Source: an uncultured Clostridia bacterium (GTDB taxonomy: Bacteria; Bacillota; Clostridia; TANB77; CAG-465). Taken from it: a DNA stretch of 64,000 nucleotides. The notes beneath the pieces were generated by a model. The model was not told where the DNA came from. It searched no databases and worked only from the letters and a program-made list of their open reading frames with translations. The stretch is from positions 77,690 to 141,689 of the forward strand of contig CARYZD010000002.1 of the NCBI GenBank assembly GCA_949106495.1. Direction: 5' to 3'. Below are positions 1 through 7,176 of the stretch, piece by piece (position 1 is the first letter of the stretch; every line of letters starts with the position of its first letter). The translations under genes were made by a program, and so were the position numbers.

Positions 1-456
1 ATTAGAGAAAAATCTTTAAAAGATTTAATATCTGAATATGAAAAAAGAATAGGCAAATATGCAAAACTTGAAATAATAGAGTTAGATGATGAAAAAATAC
101 CGCAAAACGCTTCATCTTCTATAGAAGAACAAGTTAAAATAACAGAGTCTAATAAGATATTGGATAAATTAAAAAAATATCCTAATGCAAGTATACTATT
201 ACTTGATTTAAAAGGAAAGCAATATACTTCAGAGGAATTTGCTGAAAAAATAGACAATATACAGACTTACTCCTCTTCTACTATTGTATTTGTTATTGGA
301 GGAAGTCTTGGAATGAGTCAAGAACTTCTAAATTATTCACAAGACAAAATATGCTTTTCTAAAATGACTTTTCCTCATCAATTAATACGTGTCTTTCTTC
401 TTGAACAAATATTTAGAGCTTTTAAAATATTAAATAATGAAACTTATCATAAATAA
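1..456 (+). CDS. rlmH: 23S rRNA (pseudouridine1915-N3)-methyltransferase RlmH, 5'-truncated by the window edge
   Basis: RlmH is a SPOUT-class methyltransferase that methylates pseudouridine 1915 in helix 69 of 23S rRNA, using S-adenosylmethionine. The reading frame is open from base 1, so about 8 N-terminal residues lie outside the window; 151 of roughly 159 residues are visible. The C-terminal knot is diagnostic: FVIGGSLG, FSKMTFPHQL and the terminal LEQIFRAFKI...YHK. An in-frame TTG at 160 is not the real start, because the family's conserved N-terminal region is encoded upstream of it. A strong terminator follows within 10 bases, so this gene ends its transcript. The identification is secure. 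Confidence 0.96.
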   Translation: MREKSLKDLISEYEKRIGKYAKLEIIELDDEKIPQNASSSIEEQVKITESNKILDKLKKYPNASILLLDLKGKQYTSEEFAEKIDNIQTYSSSTIVFVIGGSLGMSQELLNYSQDKICFSKMTFPHQLIRVFLLEQIFRAFKILNNETYHK

Positions 457-462
457 TGCAAA

Positions 463-498
463 AAGAAATCACGTCATGATGAAGTGATTTCTTTTTTT
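463..498 (+). terminator. Rho-independent terminator of rlmH
   Basis: An 11-bp stem (AAAGAAATCAC / GTGATTTCTTT) is followed by a T run, 7 bases after the rlmH stop codon. Confidence 0.92.
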
Positions 499-530
499 AT
501 ATTCAATTATAATTATGTACAAACTTCTTC

Positions 531-704
531 CTAAGTAAGTACAATTTTATTGAGTTTCTTTTTTTGAGATTTAAATTTTGTCTCAACATTTCTATGTAGA
601 TTATTAATTTTAGCTTTTGTCCATGTACTAAAATATTCAATTAATCTATACATTATAATACTAGGAACATATATAATTGCTGCTGTAACAGTTGTGTAAT
701 CCAT
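531..704 (-). CDS. Small putative membrane-anchored protein, 57 aa
   Basis: A short frame starts at an ATG at 704 and stops with TAG at 531. It encodes a hydrophobic N-terminal helix (about residues 6-22, TAAIIYVPSIIMY) followed by a strongly basic tail rich in Lys. It begins 37 bases downstream of the ymdB stop codon on the same strand and could be the last gene of that transcript. The upstream AGG is a weak ribosome binding site. I recognise no family; the helix plus basic tail is the only support that it is real. Confidence 0.35.
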   Translation of the reverse strand: MDYTTVTAAIIYVPSIIMYRLIEYFSTWTKAKINNLHRNVETKFKSQKKKLNKIVLT

Positions 705-741
705 TTAATGTGAAACCTATTTTAGCTGTAATAAATCAATA

Positions 742-1518
742 CTATTCACTTATTCTTTTTATACTTATTGCTTTTTTAGTTTTATCATCAAATTCAACTT
801 CTATTGCATTAAACATTGCTTCATTATTCGAACATTCATAATGTATAAAATGACCTGATGTAAATCTTTCAATTGCTATTTCTTGTTTTAATCCTAATAC
901 ACTATCTTTTGGCCCTGTCATTCCAACATCAGTTATATATGCCATACCTGTATCAAGAATTCTTTCATCTGATGTTTGAACATGAGTGTGTGTTCCAAAT
1001 ACACAATTAACTTTATCTTTTAGATAAAATCCCATTGCAATTTTTTCAGCTGTAGCTTCAGCATGAAAATCTACAAAGATATAATCCACATCATTTTTCT
1101 TTAATTCTTCAATCTGTTCAATTACAACTTTAAAAGGATTGTCTAGATTTTTTTCAATCATATCTCCCATTGCAAATGTTCCTAATAAGTTTATTACGCC
1201 TACTTTTATCCCATTTTTTTCTACAATAACATTTTTGTTTCCAACTAAGTTAGTTAAATTTGCAGGAATTGCAAGTTTGGGTAATTTAGCATATTCTGTA
1301 GCCATTTCTTTCCTATAATACATATGATTTCCCATTGTAATTGCATCTGCACCATAACTAATTATTTCATTATATTCTTTTGTTCTAAGTCCTCTCCCAC
1401 TTGCAGAATTTTCTCCATTTACAATAATAAAATCTACATCATTTCTTTTTTTTAATTCTATTTTAAGTCTATCAAGACCTGATCTTCCAACTATATCTCC
1501 AACAATTAAAAATTTCAA
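742..1518 (-). CDS. ymdB: YmdB-family metallophosphoesterase (2',3'-cyclic nucleotide phosphodiesterase)
   Basis: YmdB is a calcineurin-like dimetal phosphoesterase; in Bacillus it hydrolyses 2',3'-cAMP and influences biofilm versus motility decisions. The metal-binding motifs are present in order: GDIVG near residue 7, NGEN near 35, GNHMYY near 63, HAEAT near 151 and GTHTHVQT near 175. The length of 258 aa is close to the usual 260-265. The start is TTG at 1518, preceded by a strong GGGGGA ribosome binding site at a 7-8 base spacing; no ATG fits as well. In many Firmicutes ymdB lies directly after rny. Here rny is on the same strand but about 5.7 kb upstream, with the pilus locus and small genes in between. 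Confidence 0.93.
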   Translation of the reverse strand: MKFLIVGDIVGRSGLDRLKIELKKRNDVDFIIVNGENSASGRGLRTKEYNEIISYGADAITMGNHMYYRKEMATEYAKLPKLAIPANLTNLVGNKNVIVEKNGIKVGVINLLGTFAMGDMIEKNLDNPFKVVIEQIEELKKNDVDYIFVDFHAEATAEKIAMGFYLKDKVNCVFGTHTHVQTSDERILDTGMAYITDVGMTGPKDSVLGLKQEIAIERFTSGHFIHYECSNNEAMFNAIEVEFDDKTKKAISIKRISE

Positions 1519-1632
1519 TTTTTATTCCCCCTAGTGAGATATTATATACCAATTTAATTAGAAAATCAAATCTAAATTTAATATATTTCACTTTAGAATA
1601 GCAATTTTCATATATTATATATAGGTGATACT

Positions 1633-1833
1633 ATGTGTAATGGAACTTCTAATAATATTATTCTTGTAGCAACAACAATATCTCTTTGGATTTTTAATAA
1701 TCTTTCAAGTGATACAATAAACTATTTAGCAAACTTATTACAAACTATAGGTCAAAATCTCTCTAGCATGTTATCTGTTGATACATGTACAGAAAACAGT
1801 GGTAGCAATAATATTGATATTTCTAATAAATAG
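1633..1833 (+). CDS. Small hypothetical protein, 66 aa
   Basis: This short gene has a good ribosome binding site (AGGTGAT, 6 bases before the ATG) and is followed directly by a terminator hairpin, so it is probably real. The product has an N-terminal hydrophobic segment (residues 8-22) followed by an amphipathic Leu-rich stretch and a short Cys/Asn/Ser-rich tail. It resembles in size and pattern the small Clostridia proteins of the DUF6774 type, but I cannot confirm that by eye. It is transcribed divergently from ymdB. No function can be assigned. Confidence 0.65.
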   Translation: MCNGTSNNIILVATTISLWIFNNLSSDTINYLANLLQTIGQNLSSMLSVDTCTENSGSNNIDISNK

Positions 1834-1836
1834 AAA

Positions 1837-1860
1837 AAATAGCCGTTTAACGACTATTTA
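1837..1860. terminator. Bidirectional terminator hairpin
   Basis: The stem AAATAGcCG / CGaCTATTT lies between two converging genes, with T-rich sequence on both outer sides. Confidence 0.7.
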
Positions 1861-2230
1861 TTTTAAAGCAAAACTTACTCCATTTTTGTCCAATTGTTCA
1901 AAAAAACCTGGATCACTTCCTGAAACTCCATCGATTTCGATTCCAATTTCTCTGTAATCATCTCTAGATTCGATGTGTCTCTTTTTGAAGTATTTTTCAA
2001 CATCAATTGTTTTTCCATCTTCTTGACTATTAGAGAATTCTATCTTAATTGGTGTTTGTATTAGTAGTCTATATAAAGCTTCCTTCATATATGGTTCTCT
2101 AAGCCCGTGTTTTTACCAATTTGTCAAAAATAAATTTCTGTGAAAATTCCCTACCATCTCCAAGTACAATGTTTTTCTTTCTTGTGTCTTTTTGACGTGC
2201 ATCATCAAATCTTTCATCATCAAATTCCAT
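1858..2230 (-). pseudogene. Frameshifted hypothetical gene (about 123 aa if repaired)
   Basis: An ATG at 2230 with the ribosome binding site GGAGGAATATT opens a frame that stops at 2099 after 43 residues. A second open stretch of 76 codons from an ATG at 2088 has no ribosome binding site. Its frame is open upstream to 2112, so the two pieces join in one frame if a single base is removed from the run of five A (5 T on the plus strand, 2110-2114). The joined protein would be about 123 aa, with an acidic N-terminus and a C-terminal half ending GVSGSDPGFFEQLDKNG. A consensus promoter lies in front. I recognise no family. A true frameshift mutation, a sequencing error, or slippage on the A run are all possible. 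Confidence 0.65.
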
Positions 2231-2294
2231 GATTAATATTCCTCCTTTATTTACAATATTTATGTAAATTAAAATATAACTAACTTACCTATAC

Positions 2295-2323
2295 ATTATA
2301 ACACGATAATTTAATGATGTCAA
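2295..2323 (-). promoter_or_regulatory. Consensus sigma-70/A promoter
   Basis: TTGACA (2323-2318), a 17-base spacer and TATAAT (2300-2295) read toward the frameshifted gene starting at 2230. Confidence 0.85.
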
Positions 2324-2378
2324 ATAGTAGAACATTCTTTTTATAAATTCCCGAAGGGATTTATTTTTAAAAATTATA

Positions 2379-2398
2379 TTGTAGTTCACAAATAATAT
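2379..2398 (+). repeat. Direct repeat, left copy
   Basis: The 20-base segment TTGTAGTTCACAAATAATAT matches the one at 3070-3089 at 18 of 20 positions. The two copies bracket the G+C-richer gene at 2487-2900. Confidence 0.6.
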
Positions 2399-2423
2399 AT
2401 TTAACAATTAATTATTTAAAATA

Positions 2424-2452
2424 AAAACGCAGGAATTTTACCTGCGCTTTTT
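2424..2452 (-). terminator. Terminator of the 137-aa gene
   Basis: The stem GCAGG / CCTGC, extended to CGCAGG/CCTGCG, is followed on the minus strand by TTTTT. It lies 35 bases past the stop of the gene at 2487. Confidence 0.8.
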
Positions 2453-2486
2453 GTTTCCTTTTCCATTCATCGATTCAGCTGAAGGC

Positions 2487-2900
2487 CTATTTTTTCAGAC
2501 TTACATCGGCACTGATGCTCCTGTAGCTAAGATATCTGTTTTCTACCTGATTCTCATGCACTTGGCACCTTATTGTCAAATATTGTCCTGGTGTCATAAT
2601 GTAGACATCAAAGTTATTTGTAGTTACAATTGGAGCTATATGCTCCCCATTTCTTTCTGTTTCTACATTGGTTTCAACGAATCTCTTACCTACTTTGTTA
2701 ACAAAAACAGTCTTGCATTCTGCATCTGGGCTTAATATGCACTTATCCTTAAAATTACGAACGATAAATTCCTTCGCAATCTTTAACTTGATAATAGCCT
2801 TTTCCCGTAGCGTTTCTGTTAAACTACGCATGCAGCTTCGCTCAGTAATACTGTAATAGTTTTCTCCTACATCGATAAAATAATAATTTAAATTAAGCAT
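2487..2900 (-). CDS. Hypothetical protein, 137 aa, possibly acquired
   Basis: The gene has a strong ribosome binding site (AAGGAGAAGAGG) before its ATG, its own promoter and its own terminator, so it is very likely expressed. The product is soluble, without a signal peptide, and looks mostly beta-stranded in the second half (FDVYIMTPGQYLTIRCQV). I recognise no family. The base composition is unusual for this window: about 40% G+C by count over 120 bases at its 3' end, against mostly below 30% nearby, with more C-ending codons. Together with the imperfect direct repeats on either side this suggests horizontal acquisition, which is inference. Confidence 0.75.
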   Translation of the reverse strand: MLNLNYYFIDVGENYYSITERSCMRSLTETLREKAIIKLKIAKEFIVRNFKDKCILSPDAECKTVFVNKVGKRFVETNVETERNGEHIAPIVTTNNFDVYIMTPGQYLTIRCQVHENQVENRYLSYRSISADVSLKK

Positions 2901-2958
2901 TAGTCCTCTTCTCCTTTCTTAAATTATTAATTGGATCAACTACCTTCTATCTGTTTAT

Positions 2959-2986
2959 ATTATAACATTTTTCGCACACCTGTAAG
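2959..2986 (-). promoter_or_regulatory. Probable promoter of the 137-aa gene
   Basis: CTTACA (2986-2981), a 16-base spacer and TATAAT (2964-2959). The -10 is perfect and the -35 is a 4 of 6 match. Confidence 0.6.
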
Positions 2987-3069
2987 TAAAGATAAAGTGT
3001 GTATATTGTGAAAATTATGTGATAGCACTTCTTAAGTAGCTGATTTTTCTATATTTTTGGATTTTTTAG

Positions 3070-3089
3070 TTGTGGTTCACAAATGATAT
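3070..3089 (+). repeat. Direct repeat, right copy
   Basis: TTGTGGTTCACAAATGATAT differs at two positions from the copy at 2379-2398. Similarity stops sharply on both sides. Confidence 0.6.
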
Positions 3090-3125
3090 TATGCATAGTT
3101 TTTTAAAGTTTTTTAGCTTTAATAT

Positions 3126-3163
3126 AAAAAGAATAGCCAGTTTAAAACTAACTATTCTTGATT
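3126..3163 (-). terminator. Terminator of the sortase pair
   Basis: An AAGAATAG / CTATTCTT stem with an inner AGTTT/AAACT pairing, followed on the minus strand by a T run, 17 bases after the sortase stop codon. It closely resembles the terminator at 5070-5104. Confidence 0.88.
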
Positions 3164-3179
3164 CCTTTTACAATTTTAT

Positions 3180-4178
3180 TTAATTTTTTCTTTTGATTTT
3201 TGTCTCTGCTATTCTATATTTTCCAACAATCGATTTTGTAAATTCTACTTTTTCCTCTTCTCCTATTGTATTCTCCTGTAATACTATAGATGTCACTAAA
3301 TGCAATGGATGTATAACTGTATAAAGAGAATACGTTTTATCAGGTATAAATGTTATATATATCTTTCTTTTCTTATTATTCTTCTTTTTAGTAATAGTTA
3401 TAGTAATTATTATAGCAATTATACTAATTAAAATCATATATGGATAATATTGTTTTATAAAGTTAATAATTTTATCTTTTCTACTTAATACTTCTTCTAT
3501 TTTTTCTATTTTTCTACCAGTTACAACCAGTCTGTACGTGTTAATTCCCTTGGGTGTACATGTAACTAATGTTACTAATGTTTCATCGTCTATAATTTGT
3601 AAACTTTCTGTTTCATATGGTAATACAATTTTAATATCTGCAACTTGATAATATGTAATATCTCCCATATACTCTATTTGGAATTCATCTTCAATATTTA
3701 CTTTATCTAAATCATCTAATATTTTTGCCCTAGTAAGACCACTGTGGCCAGCAAGAACACAATGTGTATTATTTTGACCAGTTGGATAAGATGTGTTATC
3801 TAAATGAACTACACCTTTTTCAAGATTGTTTTCTTCCAAACCATCATATATAGGCAAATCTACATTAATAACTGGTATAATTAAATTTCCAACTACGTTT
3901 CCTGCTTTTAAAAAGTCAAATGAACTAACTCCTGAATTTGACTGTTGTATTTCCTCTCCCATGCTTACTATAGGTTTTTCATCTGATAATTTATCATTAT
4001 AATCTGACAACTCTTTTTGCTTATTTTTTTTTTCTTCTTCAGACATATTAGATATTTCACTTTTATAATTATATACTGCTGTAGTTTGGTTAAAATACGA
4101 GATTAATCTTAATACAAATGGAAATATAAAAATTAGAAATCCAATAGCAAATAAAATTTTAGTAAAATTCTTTTTCAT
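3180..4178 (-). CDS. Class C sortase (pilin polymerase), second of two
   Basis: Class C sortases join pilin subunits through isopeptide bonds. The protein has an N-terminal membrane helix (residues 8-26), the sortase core, a second membrane helix (about 246-264) and then a basic cytoplasmic tail of about 65 residues, which is longer than usual. Catalytic residues are visible: His145 in LAGHSGL, Cys207 in TLVTCTPKG and Arg216 in NTYRLVV. The start lies 2 bases after the stop of the first sortase, so translation is probably coupled. The two are clear paralogs with the same N-terminal layout (FNQTTAVYNYK against FKNQTESIYDYK). Its substrate is most likely the LPLTG pilin encoded upstream. Confidence 0.93.
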   Translation of the reverse strand: MKKNFTKILFAIGFLIFIFPFVLRLISYFNQTTAVYNYKSEISNMSEEEKKNKQKELSDYNDKLSDEKPIVSMGEEIQQSNSGVSSFDFLKAGNVVGNLIIPVINVDLPIYDGLEENNLEKGVVHLDNTSYPTGQNNTHCVLAGHSGLTRAKILDDLDKVNIEDEFQIEYMGDITYYQVADIKIVLPYETESLQIIDDETLVTLVTCTPKGINTYRLVVTGRKIEKIEEVLSRKDKIINFIKQYYPYMILISIIAIIITITITKKKNNKKRKIYITFIPDKTYSLYTVIHPLHLVTSIVLQENTIGEEEKVEFTKSIVGKYRIAETKIKRKN

Positions 4179-4180
4179 AT

Positions 4181-5038
4181 CTATTTCTTTCTCCTATGTA
4201 TATAGCTAATACTATTTAGTATTATTAGTATAATTATAACTACTAAAATTATAATAAATAGTCTAATTTTTGCTTTAATAAATTTGATAATTAAATCTAA
4301 TTCTGTATACTCTTTTAATTCTTCTTCATTATTAGTTTTTATATCAGATTCTTCAACAATATTTTCATCTATAACTCTTTCACCAGTTATTAATAGTCTA
4401 TGTGTATTAATGGTTTTAGGAGTACATGTAACTAGTGTTACTAAACATCTTCCATCTTCTACCTTTATACTACTTGTATCATCTGGTAAGACAATACTCT
4501 CATTAGTAATTCTATATTTACTCTTTTCTCCATAAAATGTAATATAAAATTCATCATCTGAATTTAATTTATCTAAATTATCAAAAATCTCAGCCTCATA
4601 AATTCCTGTATGCCCTGCAAGAACTGAGTGTGTATTTGTTCTTCCGTTAGGTAAAGATGTATTTTCCATATGTGCTACACCTTTAGTCAAATTATTAACG
4701 GTAACACCTTCATATATAGGAAGTTCCAAATTAATTTTTGGTATACTAATATATCCCATCATTTCGCCTAATTCTAAAAAATTATATGCACTTTCTAAAT
4801 CATAATTTACTAAATTTGAATCTATAATTGCTGTTTCAAGAGAATTAGCTTTATTAAACTCTTCTGCTTGCCTTTGCTTTTCTTTTAGTTCTTCTTCTTT
4901 CATTAATGAAAGTTCTTTTTTATAATCATAAATACTTTCTGTCTGATTTTTAAATGCTAAATATTTTGAATATATTGGATATACAATACAAAAAATTCCA
5001 ATTATATATAATATTATTTTTATAACTTTTATCTTCAT
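4181..5038 (-). CDS. Class C sortase (pilin polymerase), first of two
   Basis: The protein is 285 aa with an N-terminal membrane helix (about 5-22), a charged coiled segment (40-65), the sortase beta-barrel and a C-terminal membrane helix (about 254-275), the layout typical of class C enzymes. Catalytic His143 (VLAGHTG), Cys205 (TLVTCTPKT) and Arg214 (NTHRLL) are present. The ribosome binding site is AGGTG. The gene follows the pilin gene after a terminator hairpin, leaving only about 30 bases for a promoter. A TATAAT at 5060-5055 could be its -10, otherwise expression depends on read-through. Confidence 0.93.
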   Translation of the reverse strand: MKIKVIKIILYIIGIFCIVYPIYSKYLAFKNQTESIYDYKKELSLMKEEELKEKQRQAEEFNKANSLETAIIDSNLVNYDLESAYNFLELGEMMGYISIPKINLELPIYEGVTVNNLTKGVAHMENTSLPNGRTNTHSVLAGHTGIYEAEIFDNLDKLNSDDEFYITFYGEKSKYRITNESIVLPDDTSSIKVEDGRCLVTLVTCTPKTINTHRLLITGERVIDENIVEESDIKTNNEEELKEYTELDLIIKFIKAKIRLFIIILVVIIILIILNSISYIHRRKK

Positions 5039-5069
5039 AAAAACACCTATTTAAATTATATCGTAAAAT

Positions 5070-5104
5070 AAAAAGAATAACTAGTCTTAAACTAATTATT
5101 CTTT
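5070..5104 (-). terminator. Terminator between pilin and sortases
   Basis: The stem AAGAATAA / TTATTCTT with an inner CTAGT/AACTA-type pairing is followed on the minus strand by TTTTTATTTT. It starts 13 bases after the pilin stop and resembles the terminator at 3126-3163 at most positions. Confidence 0.85.
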
Positions 5105-5116
5105 AAATAAAATTAA

Positions 5117-6862
5117 TTATTCATTTACTTTTTGTTTTTTTATTGATCTAGCTATAACTATAAATGCAACACCAAGTACTGTAAGTATGATTGTTCCCAT
5201 TCCACCTGTTAATGGTAGATTAATTGGTTTCTTGTTTATAACTTCTACATCTACTGTATGAGAAGTACCACTTACTGATACTTTTACTGGTTTACCTAAT
5301 AATGTATAAGCTTTAGTTTCTCCATTTTCTACAAATGTTGGAGCTTGTGTTTCTACTAACCAGTAATCTCTTGCTGTTTCATCATCATTATACGCTATAC
5401 CTTTTATTAAAGCATATCCATCATCTGCTGTTGTTACTTCAATATCACCAATTTCGTCTTGTACAAATACTCCATTTTGGGCATTTGCTTCACTTGTAGC
5501 AATTTTGAATTTAGCTCCTGATAAATTTGCTCCATCCGCATTTACTTTATGTATTTTAACACCACCAGTTACAACTTTTACTGTTTCATCTGTTGATTTT
5601 ACATCAGTTTCAATAGTAGTTCCATCAACATCTACTTTGTTTGTATATGTCAATTCAGCTGTATTAGTGTTTCCTGCTGTTCCTAAAACAACATTATTCA
5701 TATCTAATTTTACATCATATGTTACTATGATTGCACTATATTTATCTATTTCTGTTGTATAGAATTCAAGTGTTAACACTTTATCTGTTTCTGTTTTTTC
5801 ATAAGCTGATTCTGGTATAGTTTCAAATCCACTTTCTACAGCGCCTTTTACTACTAAATTAGTTCTTCCTGTTAATCCATCAGATAATGTATCTGTAATT
5901 TTAAATACACTCATATCTGCAATAACTGAAGGAACATCAGCTGTTACTGTAAATGATATTGGCTCATTTACATTTACACTTTCTACATCTAAGTTTTCTC
6001 CAGCTTTTTTAGCGATAGTTGGTTTTTCATTTACCATTTTAAGTTGTGCTACATCTGCTGCTGTTTCTTTTGTTCCATCTTTATGTACAACAACTGTTTT
6101 ACCATTTGATTCTGCATATACATAGTCTAAGTTTGCATTGTCTATTATATATCCATCATCTGGTGTACTCATTTCAACTAATCTAAATTTTGCATCTTTT
6201 TGATTTAAAGTTATTGGAAAATCTTCTAATTTAACTTGTCCATTTTCATCTGTTGTTAAAGATAAAACTGTAGTTGCTCCCTCTGGAGTATAGTCTTCCC
6301 ATACATCTTCTTCTGTACTTACTTGAACTTTAAATACTACACCTTGAATTGGCTTATCTGCTCCATCTACTTTGGTAAGTACTGCGTTTCCTGATGCAAC
6401 TTGTACCTTTGGTTGTACATCTATATCATAAATCCAACCATTTCCAGCTTGGTTTGTCATTGGAACATCTACTAAAAATGACTCTGGTACTTCTGTTGTT
6501 CCTATTGGAACTTCTACTACTGTTGCATAGTATCTTCCTAAATCTAAATTAGTAAATGCTACTTTACCATTATCCCCAGTTACTAATTCATTTACTGGAG
6601 TTTTTCCTTTAATATAATTTTCTGCAGCGTCAACTGTTGTTATTGTAGTTCCTGCTACTTCATCCACTTTATATAATGCATATTTTACATCTTTAAGTGG
6701 AACTGTATCTGTTGAACCATTTAATTGGCTTAAAGCTGTAATGGTTACAGACCCTTTTTTACTAGTATCTACTAATGAAGCTGTTGATGCAAGTACAGTA
6801 TTTGTTACTGTAACAACAACTAACATTAGAAATAAAGCTAGTGAAATTTTACTTTTTTTCAT
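5117..6862 (-). CDS. Sortase-assembled major pilin (LPLTG, SpaA-like)
   Basis: This is a cell-wall-anchored backbone pilin of 581 aa. It has a signal peptide (1-26, cleavage near VLAST), an N-terminal domain (about 35-150), a Cna-B-like domain (158-280), a fimbrial isopeptide D2 domain (285-430) and a SpaA-type domain (433-545). The pilin motif WIYDIDVQPK provides the polymerising Lys152. The E-box YWLVETQAP provides Glu504 for an intramolecular isopeptide bond. The sorting signal LPLTG is at 549-553, followed by a membrane helix and a basic tail. The ribosome binding site is AAAGGGAG. It heads a short pilus locus with two class C sortases and no recognisable tip or basal pilin. Confidence 0.95.
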   Translation of the reverse strand: MKKSKISLALFLMLVVVTVTNTVLASTASLVDTSKKGSVTITALSQLNGSTDTVPLKDVKYALYKVDEVAGTTITTVDAAENYIKGKTPVNELVTGDNGKVAFTNLDLGRYYATVVEVPIGTTEVPESFLVDVPMTNQAGNGWIYDIDVQPKVQVASGNAVLTKVDGADKPIQGVVFKVQVSTEEDVWEDYTPEGATTVLSLTTDENGQVKLEDFPITLNQKDAKFRLVEMSTPDDGYIIDNANLDYVYAESNGKTVVVHKDGTKETAADVAQLKMVNEKPTIAKKAGENLDVESVNVNEPISFTVTADVPSVIADMSVFKITDTLSDGLTGRTNLVVKGAVESGFETIPESAYEKTETDKVLTLEFYTTEIDKYSAIIVTYDVKLDMNNVVLGTAGNTNTAELTYTNKVDVDGTTIETDVKSTDETVKVVTGGVKIHKVNADGANLSGAKFKIATSEANAQNGVFVQDEIGDIEVTTADDGYALIKGIAYNDDETARDYWLVETQAPTFVENGETKAYTLLGKPVKVSVSGTSHTVDVEVINKKPINLPLTGGMGTIILTVLGVAFIVIARSIKKQKVNE

Positions 6863-6938
6863 ATACTTTTTCTCCCTTTCTTTAAATTATAAAAAATGAA
6901 ACTTTTTTAGTATCATTTATTATCTAAATAACTTCACC

Positions 6939-7071
6939 TTACACTAATATAATACATTCTTTAACTTAATTTTTAAATCTTAATGTCACATTTTGTCTAA
7001 AATCAAGGCAAATTAATTCATTAATATGTTTATTTTGTTACATTTTAGGCATCTTTGTCATATTAGTGTAA
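6939..7071. repeat. 12-base perfect inverted repeat in the pilin promoter region
   Basis: TTACACTAATAT at 6939-6950 and its exact reverse complement at 7060-7071 enclose 109 bases. The pair lies between the rny terminator and the pilin gene. A TATTAT that could serve as the pilin -10 overlaps the inner edge of the proximal copy. The region 6863-7176 holds no gene; besides this repeat it contains the hairpin at 7107-7140 and the rny terminator. Confidence 0.7.
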
Positions 7072-7106
7072 CAACACTTATATGGTTACTATATAGTATA
7101 AATATA

Positions 7107-7140
7107 TAACACCAAATTGTAGCTCTACTACCTTTGGTTA
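7107..7140 (-). other. Compound hairpin upstream of the pilin gene
   Basis: An outer stem TAACcCAAA-type pairing (TAACACCAAA with TTTGGTTA) encloses an inner GTAG/CTAC stem. No U run follows on the minus strand, so it does not look like a terminator. Function unknown. Confidence 0.45.
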
Positions 7141-7144
7141 AAAA

Positions 7145-7169
7145 AATACCCACTTAAAAAGTGGGTATT
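7145..7169 (-). terminator. Terminator of rny
   Basis: The perfect 9-bp stem AATACCCAC / GTGGGTATT is followed by TTTTTT on the minus strand, 7 bases after the rny stop. Confidence 0.93.
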
Positions 7170-7176
7170 AAATTAA

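Noticed and set aside
2341..2372. A hairpin with a TTCG loop (AAATcCC/GGGaATTT) read as a terminator
   Set aside because: No gene ends before it on the minus strand at the right distance and no clear T run follows; it may be part of an mRNA 5' or 3' region.
6863..7106. A cyclic di-GMP riboswitch in the pilin leader
   Set aside because: I looked for the conserved GEMM core and its GNRA tetraloop and receptor and did not find them.
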